A program made the position numbers and the translations under genes. From Nitrospira sp. (GTDB taxonomy: Bacteria; Nitrospirota; Nitrospiria; Nitrospirales; Nitrospiraceae), in contig JACOEH010000033.1 in assembly GCA_024998685.1 (NCBI GenBank), forward strand, positions 1-52,979: 52,979 bases of DNA. Reading direction: 5' to 3'. The notes under the pieces were generated by a model. That model did no database searches. It was not told where the DNA came from and saw only the letters and a program-made list of their open reading frames with translations. Positions 10,001 through 18,234 of this stretch are shown in pieces. The first letter of the stretch is position 1. Each line of letters begins with the position of its first letter.

Positions 10001-10592
10001 CCTCTCCTTGTGGAAAATCTACTCGTGCACCGTTCTCAAGCTCATAGCGTGTCTGTCCGGAACCCGTTTTTTTGATATCGGTGATTAGGGCACCAAGCGC
10101 GGCTATGTATATATCAACAATATCGGCGTTTTTTGAAAGACCGAGGCTAAGATCTCTAGACTTTTCTCGTTCATACGGCCCAGGAAGCCCACCTGTTCCG
10201 GGAGGCCGGATTTTGGTGAAGGCTGGCGGTAGTTGAAGATCATCGGGAATTCTTATGTACTCATCCTCACGTTCCAAGGTTCTACTAGCGGTTGAAGTAG
10301 CTCCCTCGATAACATCATCGTAGTTGTCATTCAAAGCTTGGTTGAGGTCGGCATCTGCATCAAGCTGATCTTGGGCAGGCATACGAGTCTCAGGTGCGGG
10401 CAAGACGGACAATGAAGATCCATCACAACCTTTCAACTTCGTCCTTACCCTTTCAAGAAGCCTTTTGGCCTTGTTTGTACTCCTGTGAATTAGTTCGTCT
10501 CTAAGTTTCATTAGAATCTCGACGGATTCTCCCTTTTCAACAAAAAGATCTTCAAGTTCCTGGTACGAGTAATTAAAGAACGGACGCGACAT
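7092..10592 (-). CDS. UPF1-like SF1 helicase fused to a PLD-like nuclease domain and zinc ribbon (Mokosh type II-like defence protein)
   Basis: 1166-aa multidomain protein. Residues 1-300 are an accessory region. Walker A GPPGSGKT is at 330-337. A long coiled coil spans about 415-600. Motif II LIDEVS is at 624-629, then motif III GDPRQLPP, motif IV QYRMN, motif V HRYQGDESQ and motif VI AVSRAQSH. This is the COG1112 / DNA2-NAM7-UPF1 pattern. A phospholipase-D-like domain follows with the HxK core IHQKVVLIDN (His about 1021) and downstream HGSLN. A zinc ribbon (Cys about 1088, 1091, 1108, 1117) and a basic tail close the protein. Established knowledge: in type II Mokosh one gene fuses a COG1112 helicase with a PLD domain and gives anti-phage defence. 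The gene stands alone and is visibly more AT-rich than its neighbours, which suggests transfer. The domain calls are strong; the Mokosh assignment is inference. Confidence 0.88.
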   Translation of the reverse strand: MSRPFFNYSYQELEDLFVEKGESVEILMKLRDELIHRSTNKAKRLLERVRTKLKGCDGSSLSVLPAPETRMPAQDQLDADADLNQALNDNYDDVIEGATSTASRTLEREDEYIRIPDDLQLPPAFTKIRPPGTGGLPGPYEREKSRDLSLGLSKNADIVDIYIAALGALITDIKKTGSGQTRYELENGARVDFPQGEALYAFPFADEAELFEDAQVSVEIQGQRVDGSIVSISAGKLLLAISGDHGSLIHRAVLLIDAIALLEALKEKLEKTKGGEIAVNRSFSDAVVGRADLPPNPDAIPSHSLSNRLKAKQLQALHRALCASVTRIWGPPGSGKTTTLAAIVRSALEANKRLLICSNTNKALDQLLLKVCDELGSTHMAMEEGRVVRVGRIADDLLQEKYAYYVSIEGIISRLSHELEQRKRVIQESISEVDAKTVKARQVFEWFAKLDAVTSQIRDLSKQEEAKRKQHQKVVDDSNRLEKRLGDLAEEMKKRQRSRFGLFQRSIDEITRNIAEVKGVKEKQWSSLVEVRALLEEIKERQVTTQRDYDQLNTTLRTCDRNAAQKEIAEAEKLRGSLIKELREIETKIAELSASIMRGAKVIGATCTKTYLSSKEFGQFDLVLIDEVSMIIPPIIWFISGFSRERVVVCGDPRQLPPIVPTEQEAVFDVLGHDVLENHENDEGTVQLSIQYRMNSAICDLISGPMYDGKLQTEVVNPQSPNISPPEPFNGTLTIIDTSDLWPFESVTAFRSRFNLMHALLARNLAWHLNRSGYINGGKKRLGICTPYAAQAKLIKKLLEGEGLNEQVTAGTVHRYQGDESQMMVLEIPESHGGAWTVGQFVHGVPPTHIGARLLNVAVSRAQSHLVVIANLTHLDKHLPSTSLLRSILYDMQVKGRVISGKTLLELRPIQNDLKGLLGNLKLDVQAESLGIFDEKNFDAAIREDFIKAKKGVVIFSGFVTPRRVAEYGELFRMKIAEGVKVRCVTRSPYLNGSIPPSAGKQALDALEGIGCVVDCRSRIHQKVVLIDNEIVWHGSLNTLSHAHITEESMTRLVNAGLAQALAASMAKRRYSGEKAAGQVTQPENPRCERCGSRTVYADGRYGPYFYCENSQADTKCDWSISMIRAERERFRNGLSREERDPKRDQQGRRSLQGVQEKKRKASRRR

Positions 10593-10802
10593 AGCCTATC
10601 TCTCCTAAGAAATTCTAGGACCAAAGGATTCTCATTGTAGTCAACAGGACAAGCACTCCTGAAGATTCATAGTTTCCAGCAGAGCAAATAGCTTCAATCG
10701 AATCGTATCTTCAGTACATAGAACCGACAAGGAATACTGAATTCGCCTCTTTGCTCCTCGCGCAAGTCTCCGTTATAATCCTCGTTGCTCTTGAGCAAAC
10801 CC

Positions 10803-11639
10803 ATGACCACTGCCAATACTCAATATACTGAACGACTCCGTCAGTTGGCCGAACTGATGCTCGCCGTGTCGGGCGAATCGGTCACGATGATGAAGCGCAA
10901 TGCGCCGCAGCAGGCGATGAAGCTCAAGCGCCAGGATGAATGGAGCGTCTATCTGGAATTTCTCAAGATCATGTTCAATCTCACGGACCGGCTGGTGGCC
11001 TTGCACGTCCCGTTAAAAGACCAGATGGCATTCATGAACGGATTGGAAGACGCCGTGACGCAACAGTTGACGCGCGTGCTGGAGCCGGCGTTCGGGAACA
11101 ACGCGGATCAGATGGAAATCGTGTTGACGATCGGCACGACCGTGGCGGCAAGCCGACAGGCCTATGAGAGTTATAAATTCTTGATCTCCGAAGACTCCAA
11201 GACCAAGAATGAGATGTTCCGAGACTTCGGTGACAAAGTCGCCGAAACCCTCGGTGCTCCCGGCAACGCGCAGCTCAGTTCAGCGGCGATGCTCTGTGCG
11301 GATGCCGTCGTGCCGGCACTCAGCGCGGTCCTGCAAGGACAGGCTCCTCCCTCTCTTGACGCGTTGGAGAGTGCGCCCGCGTCCGTCACGAACGTCGCCG
11401 AACAAGAGAAAACGACCGGCCAGGAGATCAAGCTCGTCAGCTTGATGTCGAGCGTGTCGGGCGAAGAAGTGGAGACCCGTTGGGGCCTCCACCCACGGTT
11501 CCGTGAGGACCTCACTCCCTCCGAACTCCAACAACTCACCAAACTCCTAAATCGGGTCGCAAAAATCCTTGGCGAACGGTATGCCGCCGTGGCATTCTCC
11601 AAAGACTGGGCCTCGTGGCATAAGGCAGGGCATGCCTGA
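10803..11639 (+). CDS. Conserved hypothetical protein upstream of glucan phosphorylase
   Basis: 278 aa from the ATG at 10803; a TTG at 10785 is the alternative start and neither has a strong Shine-Dalgarno. There is no signal peptide or membrane segment. The N-terminal two thirds are helical (TERLRQLAELMLAVSG, DEWSVYLEFLKIMFNLTDRL), then a low-complexity Ala/Pro/Ser linker around 180-205, and a short C-terminal helical part (FREDLTPSELQQLTKLLNR). It lies about 65 bp upstream of the glucan phosphorylase on the same strand and could be cotranscribed. I do not recognise the family and see no catalytic motif. Confidence 0.75.
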   Translation: MTTANTQYTERLRQLAELMLAVSGESVTMMKRNAPQQAMKLKRQDEWSVYLEFLKIMFNLTDRLVALHVPLKDQMAFMNGLEDAVTQQLTRVLEPAFGNNADQMEIVLTIGTTVAASRQAYESYKFLISEDSKTKNEMFRDFGDKVAETLGAPGNAQLSSAAMLCADAVVPALSAVLQGQAPPSLDALESAPASVTNVAEQEKTTGQEIKLVSLMSSVSGEEVETRWGLHPRFREDLTPSELQQLTKLLNRVAKILGERYAAVAFSKDWASWHKAGHA

Positions 11640-11703
11640 TCCCGGCCTGTGATCGTCCGTCAGTGCCGATACCGATTGCGTGATCTTGACCAAAGGAGTG
11701 TTT

Positions 11704-13854
11704 GTGGATTCTCCTAATGTTGTGAACAGTTCTCTCCCGCAGAACCTCAACCGCCTGCCCGAGCTGGCGCAAAATCTCTGGTGGAGTTGGACGTTGGAAG
11801 CGCGCCAGCTGTTCGAAGTCGTGGACCCGACCTTGTGGTTTCTCACGAACCACAATCCGGTCAAACTTTTGTCTGATGTCAAACCGGACCGGTTGGCGCA
11901 TTTGGCCGAAGACCCGTCGTTCCTCCGGCAATACTCGGCGGTATTCCGCCTATTCGATGAGTATCTGGCCAATAAGAAGAGTTGGGCCGGAACGCACCAT
12001 GCCGATTTGACGAAGACCACCATTGCCTACTTCTCGGCAGAATTCGGATTGCATGCTTCCGTGCCGATTTATAGCGGCGGTCTCGGAATCTTGGCCGGAG
12101 ACCACTGTAAAGAAGCAAGCGACCTCGGCTTGCCGCTCGTCGGCATTGGATTCATGTACCCGCAAGGGTATTTCCGCCAGCGGATCACGCCGGAAGGTTG
12201 GCAAGAGGCGGCCTATGCCCCTTTCAACCGAGACGAATCTCCGGTTCATCCGGCCCTGACTCCGTCGGGAGAACCGTGCCGGTTTGCCGTTGAAATGGGC
12301 AGCCGTCATGTGATCGCGGCCGTCTGGAGAGTGCTGGTGGGACGGATCCCGCTCTTTCTCATCGATACGGATGTGCCGGAAAATAGCCCGGAGGACCGTG
12401 CTCTCTCCGCCCGTCTCTACGGCGGGGATCAAGAAATGCGGCTCTGTCAGGAAATTTTGCTGGGCATCGGCGGCGTGCGCATGTTGCGATCGCTCGGCAT
12501 CTCGCCGTCGGTCTGGCATGCCAACGAAGGTCATTCGGCCTTCCTCACTTTGGAGCGGGTGCGGGAGTTTGTTCAAAAGGGTTCGTCCCATGCGGAAGCC
12601 AGCGAGCTGGTCCGTCAGAGCACCGTCTTCACGACGCACACGCCCGTGCCGGCCGGACACGATGTCTTTCCACACTATCTGATGGATCGATATTTTTCAG
12701 GGTACTGGGAACAACTGAGCCTCTCGCGCGATGAATTTCTCCGTCTCGGTGAAACTCCAGAATCGAGCGGACAGGGTTTCAACATGACCGCGCTGGTCAT
12801 GCGCCTATCCGCCCACGTCAACGGAGTCAGCCGCGAACATGGCCGTGTGACTCGCGAGATGTGGCAGCACTTCTGGCCGGGGTTGCCGACCGACCAAATT
12901 CCCATCCGCAGTGTGACCAACGGCATTCATGCGCCGACGTGGGTCTCGCCGGAACTGCACCATCTGTACAGCAAGTCGCTCAGCCCGACCTGGACCCACA
13001 CCTGCGATGATCCGGCCATGTGGCAGCGAGTGATGGATGTCCCCGATCATGAGCTGTGGGCCGTTCGACAAACGATGAAGCGGAAACTGATGGGGTTTAT
13101 TCGTGAACGAGCCAGGGCCGGCTGGATGCACGGCCACCTGCAGCCCTCTCAAGTCCTCACGCGCGGCACTCTCTTGGATCCCGAGGCTTTGACCATTGGG
13201 TTCGCCCGGCGGTTCGCGACGTACAAACGGGCCACCTTGCTCTTCCGAGACCTGGACCGGCTGAAAGCGCTCCTCCAAGACCGATGGCGGCCGGTCCAAC
13301 TCATCTTCGCCGGCAAGGCTCACCCCGCCGATGAGCCTGGTCGATACTTCATTCACGAGGTGCTGAACTTTTGTCATGATCACAAACTGGGCGGCCGCAT
13401 CGCCTTCCTTGAAGATTACGAGATGCATATGGCGAAGTATCTCGTCCAGGGCGTCGACATTTGGTTGAACACCCCTCGTTTCCCGATGGAAGCCAGCGGC
13501 ACCAGCGGCATGAAAGCCGCCCTGAACGGCGTGTTGAACCTCAGCGTCCTCGATGGATGGTGGGTTGAAGGCTATAACGGAGCCAATGGGTGGGGCATCC
13601 AACCGCTGAGCGAACAGGCCGATGCGCAGGCCCAAGATCATCATGATGCCGAACAACTCTATCGCGTGCTGGAACAAGAAGTCGTGCCGCTGTTCTATCA
13701 GCATGATCGTGACGGGATTCCCCGGGGCTGGCTCCAAATGGTGAAAGAATGTATCCGTACCATCGCGCCCCAGTTCTGCACCACGCGCATGCTGAAGGAC
13801 TACGTCAGCCTGCTGTACCGCCCCGCCACGGTGCGGCTCCCGACGACATGGTGA
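11704..13854 (+). CDS. glgP: Alpha-glucan (maltodextrin/glycogen) phosphorylase
   Basis: PLP-dependent phosphorylase of about 717 aa that releases glucose-1-phosphate from alpha-1,4-glucans. It is the short bacterial/archaeal type (TIGR02094-like). The N-terminus LPELAQNLWWSWTLEAR, the central YFSAEFGLHASVPIYSGGLG, WHANEGHSAF, the RFATYKRA element and the PLP-site segment EASGTSGMKAALNG with its Schiff-base lysine all fit. I chose GTG 11704 because AAGGAG (11694-11698 region) ends 5 nt before it; a GTG at 11680 is in frame but lacks a ribosome site. The cytosolic role is storage-glycogen mobilisation. The stop codon abuts the dispersed repeat that begins at 13854. Confidence 0.96.
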   Translation: MDSPNVVNSSLPQNLNRLPELAQNLWWSWTLEARQLFEVVDPTLWFLTNHNPVKLLSDVKPDRLAHLAEDPSFLRQYSAVFRLFDEYLANKKSWAGTHHADLTKTTIAYFSAEFGLHASVPIYSGGLGILAGDHCKEASDLGLPLVGIGFMYPQGYFRQRITPEGWQEAAYAPFNRDESPVHPALTPSGEPCRFAVEMGSRHVIAAVWRVLVGRIPLFLIDTDVPENSPEDRALSARLYGGDQEMRLCQEILLGIGGVRMLRSLGISPSVWHANEGHSAFLTLERVREFVQKGSSHAEASELVRQSTVFTTHTPVPAGHDVFPHYLMDRYFSGYWEQLSLSRDEFLRLGETPESSGQGFNMTALVMRLSAHVNGVSREHGRVTREMWQHFWPGLPTDQIPIRSVTNGIHAPTWVSPELHHLYSKSLSPTWTHTCDDPAMWQRVMDVPDHELWAVRQTMKRKLMGFIRERARAGWMHGHLQPSQVLTRGTLLDPEALTIGFARRFATYKRATLLFRDLDRLKALLQDRWRPVQLIFAGKAHPADEPGRYFIHEVLNFCHDHKLGGRIAFLEDYEMHMAKYLVQGVDIWLNTPRFPMEASGTSGMKAALNGVLNLSVLDGWWVEGYNGANGWGIQPLSEQADAQAQDHHDAEQLYRVLEQEVVPLFYQHDRDGIPRGWLQMVKECIRTIAPQFCTTRMLKDYVSLLYRPATVRLPTTW

Positions 13855-13976
13855 GGATGTTGCAAAAGCCCTCCAGCGGCGTTCTCGTCTCGCTCAAGGC
13901 CTCAACGTACCAACCGCGTACGCCTCGGCCTTTCGCTCACTGCGGCCTTGCTGGACGAGCTTTTTCAGCATCCTCG
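13854..13976 (+). repeat. Dispersed ~122-bp repeat with inverted ends, copy 1
   Basis: The element begins at the stop codon of the glucan phosphorylase with AGGATGTTGCAAAAG and ends with the near-inverse CTTTTTCAGCATCCT. Between them is a central hairpin core CGTAC-N6-GTACG. It aligns over its length with 23207-23328 in the opposite orientation, including the shared segments CTGCGGCCTTGCTGGAC and TCAACGTACC. There is no ORF. It looks like a MITE or large REP-type element. Confidence 0.85.
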
Positions 13977-14053
13977 CGATCATCATCCAGACCCTTTCAT
14001 GCTTGTGAGGTCGCCTCACGATTACCCAATTGCCAGAGTCTTGCAACAGTCAT

Positions 14054-15463
14054 ATGGTAACTCGGTTCGATGCGGCGGGTCGCCGTGTGATACGCGACCC
14101 GGCCTCCAATCCGGCTACAAGAGCGCGTGTCATCGTCGCGCTCATTCTGACTCTCACCACAGTTCCTCTCTTCACCGCATCCGCTGAAACTCCGTCCGCA
14201 GTCGAATCGAAAGCCGCAGCCCTCTTCAAGGCCGGTGACTACCCTGCAGTAACGGCTCTCTACCGAGATCTTCCACCGGATGCGGCACCTTCGAACGCAT
14301 TTCTCCGTCTTTCCTTGCTGAGCTATGTCCGCCTGGGACGAACGGACGAAGCCTTGGCCATCTATGCGAAATTGATCCAGCCGGGGCGGCCGCATGATGT
14401 GTCGCTTCTCCGCCCGTTGGCGCTCGGAATGATCACGAGCCACGTTCGAGATCGAAAAGAGCATGTTCGCATTGCGGCCTACTCGGCCCTCGCGGAATTG
14501 GGACTGCCGGAGACCGCCGCGATTTTAGAGGATGGTTTGCTCGATTCCTCCGTCGTGGTACGAGCACGAGCCGCTGAGGCGATTGGAAAAGCCGGACTCG
14601 CGCTGAAATCCGGCGCCTTGCGTCGCGCGTTGCGGGATGAGATGCCGACTGTCCGCATCGCCGCCATGACCGCGCTCGGAGAAGCGCATGCCGCCGACGT
14701 CCAACAACGATTGCTCGACGTCGCGCGCACAGAAGACGGACCTGAAGCTATTTTTGCGTATGCCGCCTTGTTTAAGCTGGGACGATCCGAGAAGCTTGTC
14801 GACATTACCAGCGCAGCCACCTTACCGGACGCGGAGACGAGGATGGCCGCGCTGGGGGTATTGGGCCGCCTCAAACGTCCGGCAAGCCTGGCAGTCCTTG
14901 CCCAAGCTGTGTATGATCCCGATCCATCGGTGCGCGCGTTCGCTGCCGGAGCACTGGGAGAATTCGGGTCCCCGGGCGGCGTGGCTCCGCTGACACATGC
15001 AATCGGAGACGAGATGGCGATGGTGCGCGGCATGGCCGCGGCCAGTCTCGGAAAGCTCGGTATCAAGGAAAACCGGCCCTTGCTGTCGGCGCTCACCAGA
15101 GATCCGAATCTTCATGTCCGTGCCAGCGCCGCAGAAGGATTGATTCGCCTCGGCGATACCTCCGCCATCACGCTGGCAACCGAGCTGGCTCGGCATTCCG
15201 ACCCGTCCATTCGCGGTGCAGCGGCGCAGGCCTTGAGTGCCTCCGCCGATAAGGAGGCCCTGGCGGTGCTCCAAACTCTCTTGCAGGATCAGCAGCCGCT
15301 TCCTCGCATGATGGCCGCCAAGGGATTGCGGAAAAGCAGCGATGGTGCCATCCCCATTTTGGTGAAGGGTTTGCAAGACTCGGATGAAGCTGTGCGTATC
15401 GCAACGGCCAACAGTCTGCTCCAACAGCTGACTCGATTGAGTTCGTCGAAACGTCGTCGCTAA
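14054..15463 (+). CDS. Exported HEAT-repeat protein
   Basis: 469 aa from the ATG at 14054 (a TTG at 14030 is the longer option). A signal peptide or anchor is seen at RVIVALILTLTTVPLFTASA, with a likely cleavage after ASA. After it comes a short TPR-like stretch (AALFKAGDYPAVTALYRDLP, TDEALAIYAKL), then about nine HEAT / PBS-lyase-type repeats with the recurring pattern VRxxAAxALGxLG (for example VRAFAAGALGEFG, VRGMAAASLGKLG, IRGAAAQALSASA). Such solenoids act as protein-binding scaffolds. Export suggests a periplasmic or membrane-attached role. Twelve bp separate it from the next gene, so they are probably cotranscribed. The specific partner is unknown. Confidence 0.88.
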   Translation: MVTRFDAAGRRVIRDPASNPATRARVIVALILTLTTVPLFTASAETPSAVESKAAALFKAGDYPAVTALYRDLPPDAAPSNAFLRLSLLSYVRLGRTDEALAIYAKLIQPGRPHDVSLLRPLALGMITSHVRDRKEHVRIAAYSALAELGLPETAAILEDGLLDSSVVVRARAAEAIGKAGLALKSGALRRALRDEMPTVRIAAMTALGEAHAADVQQRLLDVARTEDGPEAIFAYAALFKLGRSEKLVDITSAATLPDAETRMAALGVLGRLKRPASLAVLAQAVYDPDPSVRAFAAGALGEFGSPGGVAPLTHAIGDEMAMVRGMAAASLGKLGIKENRPLLSALTRDPNLHVRASAAEGLIRLGDTSAITLATELARHSDPSIRGAAAQALSASADKEALAVLQTLLQDQQPLPRMMAAKGLRKSSDGAIPILVKGLQDSDEAVRIATANSLLQQLTRLSSSKRRR

Positions 15464-15475
15464 ACAAGGAGCTCG

Positions 15476-15931
15476 ATGGCTAAATTTCTCGTTGTTGTGG
15501 TGTTGCTCGGCGGGGCATTCGGAGCGGGCTACTATCTCGGACAGCGGCCCGTCGGGACGCTGCAGCGAACCGTCGCGGAACTGCAACAGTCGTTGAAGGA
15601 TATGTCCAGAAACGTGTTGGACACGACGCTCGGCATCGAACGCGATCTCCGTCGGCGTCAGGGTCTCGTGGAGGCCAAATCCCGTTTAGTCCAGGCGAAG
15701 GCTCACTTCGCCGACCGCAATTTCGGTGACGCAGCCAAAGAATTGGGCGCGGCGGTCGAGGCCGTGGAAACCATCACCAAAGGAGCCAAGCCCGATAATT
15801 CAAGCAACGCTTTCCGGGACTTGGCCGGATCGTTGCGAGAGGTGAAGTCGGAAATTGCGACGGGGAAACCGGTGACGTTGAAAAAGTTGGACGAGCTTCA
15901 GCAAAGGATGGATCAGCTGCTGAATAAATGA
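15476..15931 (+). CDS. Small membrane-anchored coiled-coil protein
   Basis: 151 aa. The ATG at 15476 is preceded by AAGGAG. One N-terminal transmembrane helix (FLVVVVLLGGAFGAGYYLG, glycine-rich) is followed by a charged helical region with heptad character (TLQRTVAELQQSLKDM, GIERDLRRRQGLVEAK) and a C-terminal helix (LKKLDELQQRMDQLLNK). It follows the HEAT-repeat gene by 12 bp, so a shared complex at the membrane is plausible. No named family was recognised. Confidence 0.82.
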   Translation: MAKFLVVVVLLGGAFGAGYYLGQRPVGTLQRTVAELQQSLKDMSRNVLDTTLGIERDLRRRQGLVEAKSRLVQAKAHFADRNFGDAAKELGAAVEAVETITKGAKPDNSSNAFRDLAGSLREVKSEIATGKPVTLKKLDELQQRMDQLLNK

Positions 15932-15932
15932 C

Positions 15933-16763
15933 TCAGGCGTTGGCCGGTTGAGAGATCGGTTGTTTTTTCCACTTCGCCAGAATTCGCTCCACCCGCATCT
16001 TCACGACCATATCGGGATCTTTGAGCAACGGCTTGATCGCCTCGCGACCACGCTCGTCGCCGATCGATTCCAACGCGGCGGCGGCCAGTAAGCGCGTTTC
16101 CCAGTCCTTATCACCGACCATCGCAATGAGCGGATCAATGGCGCCGTTGCCTTTGATTTTGCCCAAGGCGCGAACCGCACGCTTGCGGACATTTTCATCT
16201 TTATCACGAAGGGTTTCGATCAGCTTTTCGACGGACGGTTCACCCAGCGCGGCCAAGGCATCGATGGCATCATCTTTGAACTCGTCGTTCCGAAGCTGAA
16301 GAATCAGGGGATCGAGCACCCGCTCGTCACGAATTTTCCCGAGCGCCGCGATGGCGTATTTACGAACTTCCCAGTCACGGAGCAGTTTGAGGAGGGTCTC
16401 GACGGCGGGAGAACCCACTTGCCCCAGTCCTTCGATCGCGACTTCTCGGACCTGCCAATCACCGTCGCGCAATGCGCGGGCCAATGGTTCGACACAGCGC
16501 TCGTCCCCCATCTCGCCCAGGGTAATGATGGCTTCGCGGCGGACGACCCAGTCGGGATCACTCAACAGATCGATCTGGATGTCGATTTCATCCTTTATCT
16601 GCTCTTCGTCGAGCGCGACAGTGTCCTGGCCGACCGCTGATGCGTCGGCGGAGTCAGAATCAACCTGCGTCTGATCGACCATAGGATCGGCGACGGGCTC
16701 ATCATCGGCTTGTCGGCTGAGAGGGCTGCTGCCTTGGGAGAAATGTTTCGGGTCTTGTTCCAT
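15933..16763 (-). CDS. Cytoplasmic HEAT-repeat protein
   Basis: 276 aa from the ATG at 16763; a TTG at 16799 would extend it by 12 residues. An acidic, low-complexity N-terminus (about 1-75, rich in D/E/Q/S) is followed by about six HEAT / PBS-lyase-type repeats, for example VVRREAIITLGEMGDE, VREVAIEGLGQVG, VRKYAIAALGKIRDE and VRKRAVRALGKIKG. No signal peptide is visible. It converges tail-to-tail with the preceding exported HEAT gene cluster (one base between stops). It is likely a protein-interaction scaffold; substrate or partner unknown. Confidence 0.88.
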   Translation of the reverse strand: MEQDPKHFSQGSSPLSRQADDEPVADPMVDQTQVDSDSADASAVGQDTVALDEEQIKDEIDIQIDLLSDPDWVVRREAIITLGEMGDERCVEPLARALRDGDWQVREVAIEGLGQVGSPAVETLLKLLRDWEVRKYAIAALGKIRDERVLDPLILQLRNDEFKDDAIDALAALGEPSVEKLIETLRDKDENVRKRAVRALGKIKGNGAIDPLIAMVGDKDWETRLLAAAALESIGDERGREAIKPLLKDPDMVVKMRVERILAKWKKQPISQPANA

Positions 16764-16799
16764 GGGATCAGTATCTGACTCGACTATGACGTTGAACAA

Positions 16800-17015
16800 C
16801 TACGCCGACACAGGAGTAGCAGCCGCGCCCGTGCTTCCAGCCGCTCGTTTCTTCCGCTGCGCGAGGGCCCGCCGTTTCCGCTGTTCTCTCTTCAACCGTT
16901 TCCGCAATGACCGGAGTGCGGCGTCTCCCTCCGGATTGCCGTGGTTGGTCAATTTTGCGGCGACCTTCTTCTTCAACCTCGCTTCATCCGGTTCCGCTGC
17001 GCGCTTCTTGGCCAT
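16800..17015 (-). CDS. Small highly basic protein
   Basis: 71 aa, ATG at 17015 with GGGGAGG about 10 nt upstream. It is very rich in Lys, Arg and Ala (LRKRLKREQRKRRALAQRKK), with an Ala/Thr-rich tail. The composition suits nucleic-acid or ribosome binding, but no motif identifies it. It lies immediately upstream of the cytoplasmic HEAT-repeat gene on the same strand and is probably in the same transcript. Confidence 0.7.
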   Translation of the reverse strand: MAKKRAAEPDEARLKKKVAAKLTNHGNPEGDAALRSLRKRLKREQRKRRALAQRKKRAAGSTGAAATPVSA

Positions 17016-17201
17016 TGATTCATGCCTCCCCTTCGATACACTCCGTATTGTCGGCTGCCGATAAGAAAGATGCAGTCTAGTGGAGAGCTTTGCATACTGT
17101 CAACCTCGATAGAATCAGCGCGGTCGTCATGCTCCGCTGACATACAGGGCCCGCCAGGAAAGCGGGCCGGGAGGCCGCTCGATGTCATCAGCAAGATGAA
17201 A

Positions 17202-17837
17202 TTAGTTGAGGACCAACGACGGGACCGGAGTACCGGCCGGATGAGCCACCGCAAGCATGGCAAGGGCCCAGCGATTCCGCCTTGCAATCCAGAGGTCGCC
17301 GGGGAAGTTTCGCGCCGGAGAGGCCATCCCGGAAGACGTCCGATCGGTCTGCTTCCCCGTATCGGCAAGAAGTGAAGCAGCTCGGTCTGAGAATTCTTCC
17401 GACAGCAACATCAGCTCCGGGCGTCGTTCGCCGACAATCTCAATCTGCACATGCGTCAACCCTCCATGCTTCATGCCCAACCGGACGGCAGCACCATGGG
17501 AAAGGTCGAGGATTCGGCCCTTTTCATAGGGACCTCTGTCGGTAATCCGCACATAGAGATGTTTCCCATTCGTCAAATTGACGACACGCACAACACTGCC
17601 GAGCGGTATGGTTCGATGAGCAGCCGTCAGCGCTTCCATATCGAACAGCTCGCCGTTCGCCGCTTGCCGGCCATGAAACGGTTCGCCATACCACGAAGCG
17701 ACGCCTCGATCTTTGATCCCCACATCCAGTTGCCCATCCCCTTTAGGAACCCAAGAACAGGCCCCCAACGACAGGCACAGGATTATGGCCGAGGATGTGG
17801 ACGATAAGAGCCGACTGTGATGATGCTCAGTGTACAT
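17202..17837 (-). CDS. rlpA: RlpA-like septal ring lipoprotein (DPBB domain)
   Basis: 211 aa from the ATG at 17837 (GGGAGG about 11 nt upstream; the open frame to 17918 would hide the signal peptide). A lipoprotein signal ends LCLSLGACSW, with Cys as the predicted lipidated residue. The double-psi beta-barrel follows: GVASWYGEPFHGRQAANGE, then TAAHRTIPLGSVVRV, VRITDRGPY, RILDLSHGAA. The RGPY/D core matches RlpA, which in Pseudomonas is a lytic transglycosylase acting on naked glycans at the septum. No SPOR domain is visible, so septal targeting is uncertain. It should sit in the outer or inner membrane facing the periplasm. The region 17016-17201 holds no gene. Confidence 0.92.
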   Translation of the reverse strand: MYTEHHHSRLLSSTSSAIILCLSLGACSWVPKGDGQLDVGIKDRGVASWYGEPFHGRQAANGELFDMEALTAAHRTIPLGSVVRVVNLTNGKHLYVRITDRGPYEKGRILDLSHGAAVRLGMKHGGLTHVQIEIVGERRPELMLLSEEFSDRAASLLADTGKQTDRTSSGMASPARNFPGDLWIARRNRWALAMLAVAHPAGTPVPSLVLN

Positions 17838-18234
17838 GTTGGGTACCGCGCCTCCCTCTGATGTCAACGATGGGATCTCCGGTCGATCCAGGGTATGAAA
17901 GGCATGGGACTTCGACAATACCGACCGGCGTACCGGTTCCCCTACCTCCGTATGGATTCATCCGTTCCGTGATCGAGAGTGTGACCGCATGGAACATGTA
18001 AAGGATAGGCTTCCTCGGGATTTCTATATAAAGGAGCCGGGACTTAAATTCAACACCTGTCGGTCGGCTGGAGCCTGCAACGAGGAGTAGGCCTTCTTCA
18101 CAGCGCGTTCCTTCACGGAGATGATCTGTTCATCCGAGTGACCCGCGTCATTGACGAGCGATCACGCTCCCGGCATCGTGTAGACGATCCATCCTGCTTG
18201 ATACTCACCCTCTATATTGACTGCCTCGGACGGA
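17838..18234. promoter_or_regulatory. Divergent intergenic region between rlpA-like gene and ABC operon
   Basis: About 400 bp without a gene, lying between two divergent genes. It must hold promoters for both the RlpA-like gene and the ABC export operon. I could not assign individual -35/-10 boxes with confidence. Confidence 0.4.

Noticed and set aside
11950-12675. Minus-strand ORF (241 codons) and a similar one at 12805-13737
   Set aside because: Both lie antisense inside the glucan phosphorylase, are rich in His/Arg and have no motif; shadows of a GC-rich gene.
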